Assembly: GCA_965371785.1 (NCBI GenBank)
Contig: CBDUZS010000017.1
Location: 1-44,315, forward strand
Origin: CBDUZS01 sp965371785
GTDB lineage: Bacteria > Fermentibacterota > Fermentibacteria > Fermentibacterales > JCC-6
DNA: 44,315 nt
Direction: 5' to 3'
In this document: positions 41,700-44,315 of the stretch, in pieces
Layout of the letters: each line of letters opens with the position of its first letter
How positions within the stretch are numbered: position 1 is the first letter of the stretch
The notes under the pieces: model-generated
What the model was told of the DNA's origin: nothing
Seen by the model: only the letters and a program-made list of their open reading frames with translations
Databases searched by the model: none
Translations under genes and position numbers: made by a program

Positions 41700-42665
41700 T
41701 TGAACAGTATTGCCGTTCTTACCAGTGGTGGTGACTCACCCGGGATGAACGCCTGCATAAGGGCCGTGGTCAGAGCAACTCTCAGCCACGGTCTTTCTGC
41801 GTGGGGTGTGATGCGCGGGTACGAAGGGCTGATCGCGGGCGAGATCCGGGAGATGTCAGGCACCGATGTCAGCAACATCATCTCCAGAGGCGGAACTATC
41901 CTTCAGACTACACGCAGCCTTGCATTCAGAACTCCCGCGGGGCGGGAATCGGCGGCACGGAACCTGCGCGAAAAAGGCATTGAAGGCCTTGTAGTGATAG
42001 GAGGCGACGGCAGCTTCCGCGGAGCCTTCGAGCTGTCCGAGGAACACGGCACCCTTGTCGTCGGGGTTCCCGGCACGATCGACAACGACATCTGGGGCAG
42101 TGATTTCACCATAGGTTACGATACGGCTGTGAACACCGCTCTCGAAGCCATCGACAGGGTCAGAGACACCGCTGCCGCACATGACAGGCTGTTCCTCGTA
42201 GAGGTGATGGGGAGGGATGCCGGGTTCATCGCGCTCGAAGTCGGAATTGGCTGCGGGGCGGAAGTGCTCGTAATACCCGAGACTCCCACTGACATTCCCC
42301 GGATTTGCAGCCTGGTCCAGAGGAGGATAGAGAACGGCAGGACCTCAAACATCCTAGTGGTCGCGGAGGGTGACGAGGCGGGAAATGCCTTCGATATTGC
42401 CTCGAAGATAGAGGAATACTCAGGGCTGAAGAGCCGTGTTACGGTACTCGGTCACGTACAGCGCGGTGGTTCTCCAACAACGGCTGACAGGGTACTCGCA
42501 ACAAAACTCGGCTGGGGTTCGGTCATGGCCCTGCTCGATGATGCCGCGCCCTGTATGGTCGGCGAGATGAACCACGAGATAGTCCATCATCCCCTGAGAG
42601 ACTCCTGGATGAAGAAGAAACCTCTGGATCCGCTCCTCATTCGCATAAGTGAAGAATTGAATTAA
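41700..42665 (+). CDS. pfkA: ATP-dependent 6-phosphofructokinase
   Basis: This phosphorylates fructose 6-phosphate to fructose 1,6-bisphosphate, the committed step of glycolysis. The 321-aa product starts from TTG with MNSIAVLTSGGDSPGMNACI. GGDGS (101-105) with G104 and the proton-acceptor loop PGTIDND, where Gly rather than Lys precedes TIDND, indicate ATP rather than pyrophosphate as donor. VMGRDAGFIAL and LGHVQRGGSPT are family blocks. It follows rplQ by three bases and so is probably co-transcribed with the alpha operon, an unusual partner. Confidence 0.95.
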   Translation: MNSIAVLTSGGDSPGMNACIRAVVRATLSHGLSAWGVMRGYEGLIAGEIREMSGTDVSNIISRGGTILQTTRSLAFRTPAGRESAARNLREKGIEGLVVIGGDGSFRGAFELSEEHGTLVVGVPGTIDNDIWGSDFTIGYDTAVNTALEAIDRVRDTAAAHDRLFLVEVMGRDAGFIALEVGIGCGAEVLVIPETPTDIPRICSLVQRRIENGRTSNILVVAEGDEAGNAFDIASKIEEYSGLKSRVTVLGHVQRGGSPTTADRVLATKLGWGSVMALLDDAAPCMVGEMNHEIVHHPLRDSWMKKKPLDPLLIRISEELN

Positions 42666-42694
42666 CCGTTGACCGTTCATTGCCGGGAGGGTAC

Positions 42695-43186
42695 GTGAAG
42701 CTGGGAACCCTTGTATACATCAGGGAAGACGGGCGAACCCTGATGCTCCACCGTGTGAAGAAGAAGAACGATATCCACCGGGGCAAGTGGAACACTCTCG
42801 GTGGAAAACTGGAACCGGGAGAGACGCCGGAGGAATGCGCGATCCGCGAGGTTTACGAAGAGAGTGGCCTCATCATCGAAAACCCCGAGATGAAGGGAAT
42901 ACTCACGTTCCCCTCGTTCGACGAAGTCGATGACTGGTACGTCTTCGTCTTCGTAACGAGCCGGTATTCGGGGGAACTGCTCGAAGAGAGCCCCGAGGGT
43001 ATCCTGGCATGGATCGAGAACGAGAAGCTCTACGATCTGGATCTCTGGGAGGGGGACAGACTCTTCATGAAGTGGCTCGAACAGGGCAGGTTCTTCTCGG
43101 GAAAGATCGAGTACGATCACGGGGAGCTTGCCTCCCACGATGTCGTTTTCCACGGTGTCATCGACCGGCTGGTGGAGGGTATATGA
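42695..43186 (+). CDS. NUDIX hydrolase (MutT-like)
   Basis: This probably hydrolyses a nucleoside diphosphate linked to X, for example an oxidised dNTP; the substrate cannot be read from the sequence. The product has 163 aa from GTG 42695 with GGGAGG four bases before it; a TTG at 42680 is the alternative. The full Nudix box is present: G37, then E43 five residues on, R51-E52 after seven more, and E55-E56 with G58. The stretch GKWNTLGGKLEPGE resembles the 8-oxo-dGTP hydrolase subgroup. It overlaps the propeller gene by ATGA and lies 29 nt from pfkA. Confidence 0.9.
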   Translation: MKLGTLVYIREDGRTLMLHRVKKKNDIHRGKWNTLGGKLEPGETPEECAIREVYEESGLIIENPEMKGILTFPSFDEVDDWYVFVFVTSRYSGELLEESPEGILAWIENEKLYDLDLWEGDRLFMKWLEQGRFFSGKIEYDHGELASHDVVFHGVIDRLVEGI

Positions 43187-44148
43187 TTGCGTTGCTGTTA
43201 TTGGCTGCACTCCTCTCGCAGATGGAGACCGAACCCCTGGTCATGGAACCGGAAGCGCCATTTCCTGCCATTCTCTCAGACAGCATCGTGGTCGGTCGGG
43301 GAGTCGTTTCAATGTGCTGTGATATTTCGGGAGATATCCTGTACGCCGGTACGGCTCATGAGCTGCTTGCCTACTCCACTTCCGACCTCTCCCTGATCGA
43401 TTCCAGGAGGTTTACCGCATGCATCTCCAGTGCGATGTGTACATCTCCATCTGAAGATCTTCTCTTTGCAGGCATCTGCTCTCCCACTGCCGGCGTTTCC
43501 GTACTGACAACACATTTCCTGGAGGAACTGGCCAGAGTTCCCCTGGATGAAACCCCTGATGCTCTGTGTTCACCGCCCGATGGCGGATTCGTGTACGCAG
43601 CATGTGGAGGAGACAGCACCGTCTACAGGTTCAACACCTCTGATTTTACAGTCGAAGATTCGATTCCGTGCGGAGGAGAGCCGACATCGATGTGTTTCAG
43701 CCCTGCCGGAGAATACCTGTACGTAACGCTTGGCGCACCCGCAGACAGAATTCTGGTGATCGAGACACACGATGCATCGATTGTTCACAGTTTTTCGACC
43801 GGATGCAACCCTATGGGAATCTGCATCTCCCCCGGCGGTGAGACACTCTACGTCACTGTAGCCGGTGACGATTACCTGGCATCGTTCGATCCTGCAACAG
43901 GTGCCATGGTGGACTCGGTTCTCATCGGCTCGATACCAACCGGTATCGCCATACTGCCCGACGGCAGGTACCTCTACACGGCTAACGGACTGGGCAACAG
44001 CAGCACGATCGTACGCGCTTCGGATCTTACGGTAGCCGGGGTAACAAAATCCGGGTTCAGAGGTGGACACGTCTGCTGCAGCCCGGTCGGAGACCGTGTC
44101 TACACTTCAAGCGGTCAGGATGGAAACGTCTACATCACGGGTTACTGA
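43183..44148 (+). CDS. secreted seven-bladed YVTN beta-propeller
   Basis: A probable exported protein of unknown ligand. The start ATG 43183 overlaps the NUDIX stop (ATGA) and gives a signal-like MIALLLLAALLSQ. Seven repeats of about 42 residues follow, with forms of SMCFSPAGEYLYVT and ILVIETHDASIV, a match in length and pattern to the propeller at 5945-7222. Unlike that paralogue it has no sorting tail and ends right after the last blade. Cysteines are frequent (for example MCCD, CCSP), which suggests a disulfide-stabilised extracytoplasmic protein (inference). It is the last gene of the pfkA unit. Confidence 0.85.
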   Translation: MIALLLLAALLSQMETEPLVMEPEAPFPAILSDSIVVGRGVVSMCCDISGDILYAGTAHELLAYSTSDLSLIDSRRFTACISSAMCTSPSEDLLFAGICSPTAGVSVLTTHFLEELARVPLDETPDALCSPPDGGFVYAACGGDSTVYRFNTSDFTVEDSIPCGGEPTSMCFSPAGEYLYVTLGAPADRILVIETHDASIVHSFSTGCNPMGICISPGGETLYVTVAGDDYLASFDPATGAMVDSVLIGSIPTGIAILPDGRYLYTANGLGNSSTIVRASDLTVAGVTKSGFRGGHVCCSPVGDRVYTSSGQDGNVYITGY

Positions 44149-44166
44149 AGCCTTCAGATACTTTTT
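44145..44166 (+). terminator. weak possible terminator after the propeller gene
   Basis: CTGAA/TTCAG (44145-44157, GCC loop) covers the propeller stop codon, followed after four bases by TTTTT (44162-44166). The stem is only five base pairs, so this is at best a weak intrinsic terminator. Its place between convergent genes is what makes it plausible. Confidence 0.3.
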
Positions 44167-44178
44167 GAGTTCTGGCAG

Positions 44179-44315
44179 TTACTCGATTACTACGAATCGC
44201 CGTAAGGCAGCCTGGCCGTTGGAAGTCATCCTGCAGAAGTAGATCCCCGGTGAGAGCGCTCCGAGCAGAACATCGTGATATCCCGGTGAATAATCATCTC
44301 CGTGAATCTCACTGA
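44179..44315 (-). CDS. C-terminal end of a T9SS-sorted protein (partial)
   Basis: The - strand is open from the right edge down to a TAA at 44179-44181 and encodes 45 residues of a Por/type IX secretion-like tail: HGDDYSPGYHDVLLGALSP, then GIYFCRMTSNGQAALRRF and a final VVIE. The pattern of LSPGIYF, a turn, then R-x-F/VVIE resembles the last three strands of these sorting domains. The cargo part lies beyond the window. It converges on the propeller gene with 30 nt between stops. Confidence 0.75.
   Translation of the reverse strand, partial: SEIHGDDYSPGYHDVLLGALSPGIYFCRMTSNGQAALRRFVVIE

Overview
The window is a bacterial chromosome segment dominated by one nearly unbroken transcription/translation super-cluster on the + strand (about 10.2-41.7 kb), with envelope and secretion genes on both sides. 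The organism looks like a diderm of the FCB superphylum. Two proteins end in type IX secretion (Por/T9SS-like) C-terminal sorting tails, one protein ends in an outer-membrane beta-barrel, and an ABC-plus-lipoprotein unit is present. The mix (T9SS-like tails, YVTN propellers, many GTG/TTG starts, moderate-high GC) would fit an uncultured candidate phylum such as Fermentibacterota or a relative. That placement is inference and cannot be proven from the window.

Left flank, 1-10.04 kb. A + strand operon runs glycosyltransferase - aspartate kinase (lysC) - undecaprenyl-diphosphate phosphatase (uppP) - a large TPR protein fused to a DUF481-like outer-membrane barrel, with genes overlapping by 1-4 nt or spaced by 1 nt. 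Facing it on the - strand is a lipoprotein - ABC ATPase - ABC permease unit (LolCDE/MacB-like), followed by a secreted seven-bladed YVTN propeller with a T9SS tail.

Core cluster, 10.14-41.7 kb. A likely promoter precedes four tRNA genes (Thr-TGT, Tyr-GTA, Gly-TCC, Thr-GGT), then tuf, rpmG, tRNA-Trp, secE, nusG, rplKAJL, rpoBC, rpsLG, fusA, rpsJ, rplCDWB, rpsS, rplV, rpsC, rplP, rpmC, rpsQ, rplNXE, rpsN, rpsH, rplFR, rpsE, rpmD, rplO, secY, adk, map, infA, rpmJ, rpsMK, rpoA and rplQ. The tufB/rif, str, S10, spc and alpha operons are thus fused in series. rpsD (S4) is missing from its usual place between rpsK and rpoA, and there is no second tuf after fusA. Spacers with clear hairpins lie between nusG-rplK, rplL-rpoB, rpoC-rpsL and rpsJ-rplC.

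Right flank, 41.7-44.3 kb. pfkA, a NUDIX hydrolase and a second YVTN propeller follow rplQ closely enough to be co-transcribed. A - strand gene with a T9SS-like tail runs off the right edge.

The most striking observation is in RNA polymerase. The beta-prime subunit (1586 aa) carries about 200 extra residues nested inside the SI3-like insertion of the trigger loop. By eye these resemble a degenerate AAA/STAND-type (AAA_16-like) ATPase domain that has lost its Walker A and Walker B residues. The alpha C-terminal domain has also lost several DNA-contact side chains (K298, E302, and the neighbouring K271 and K297). Together these suggest an RNA polymerase with lineage-specific regulation.
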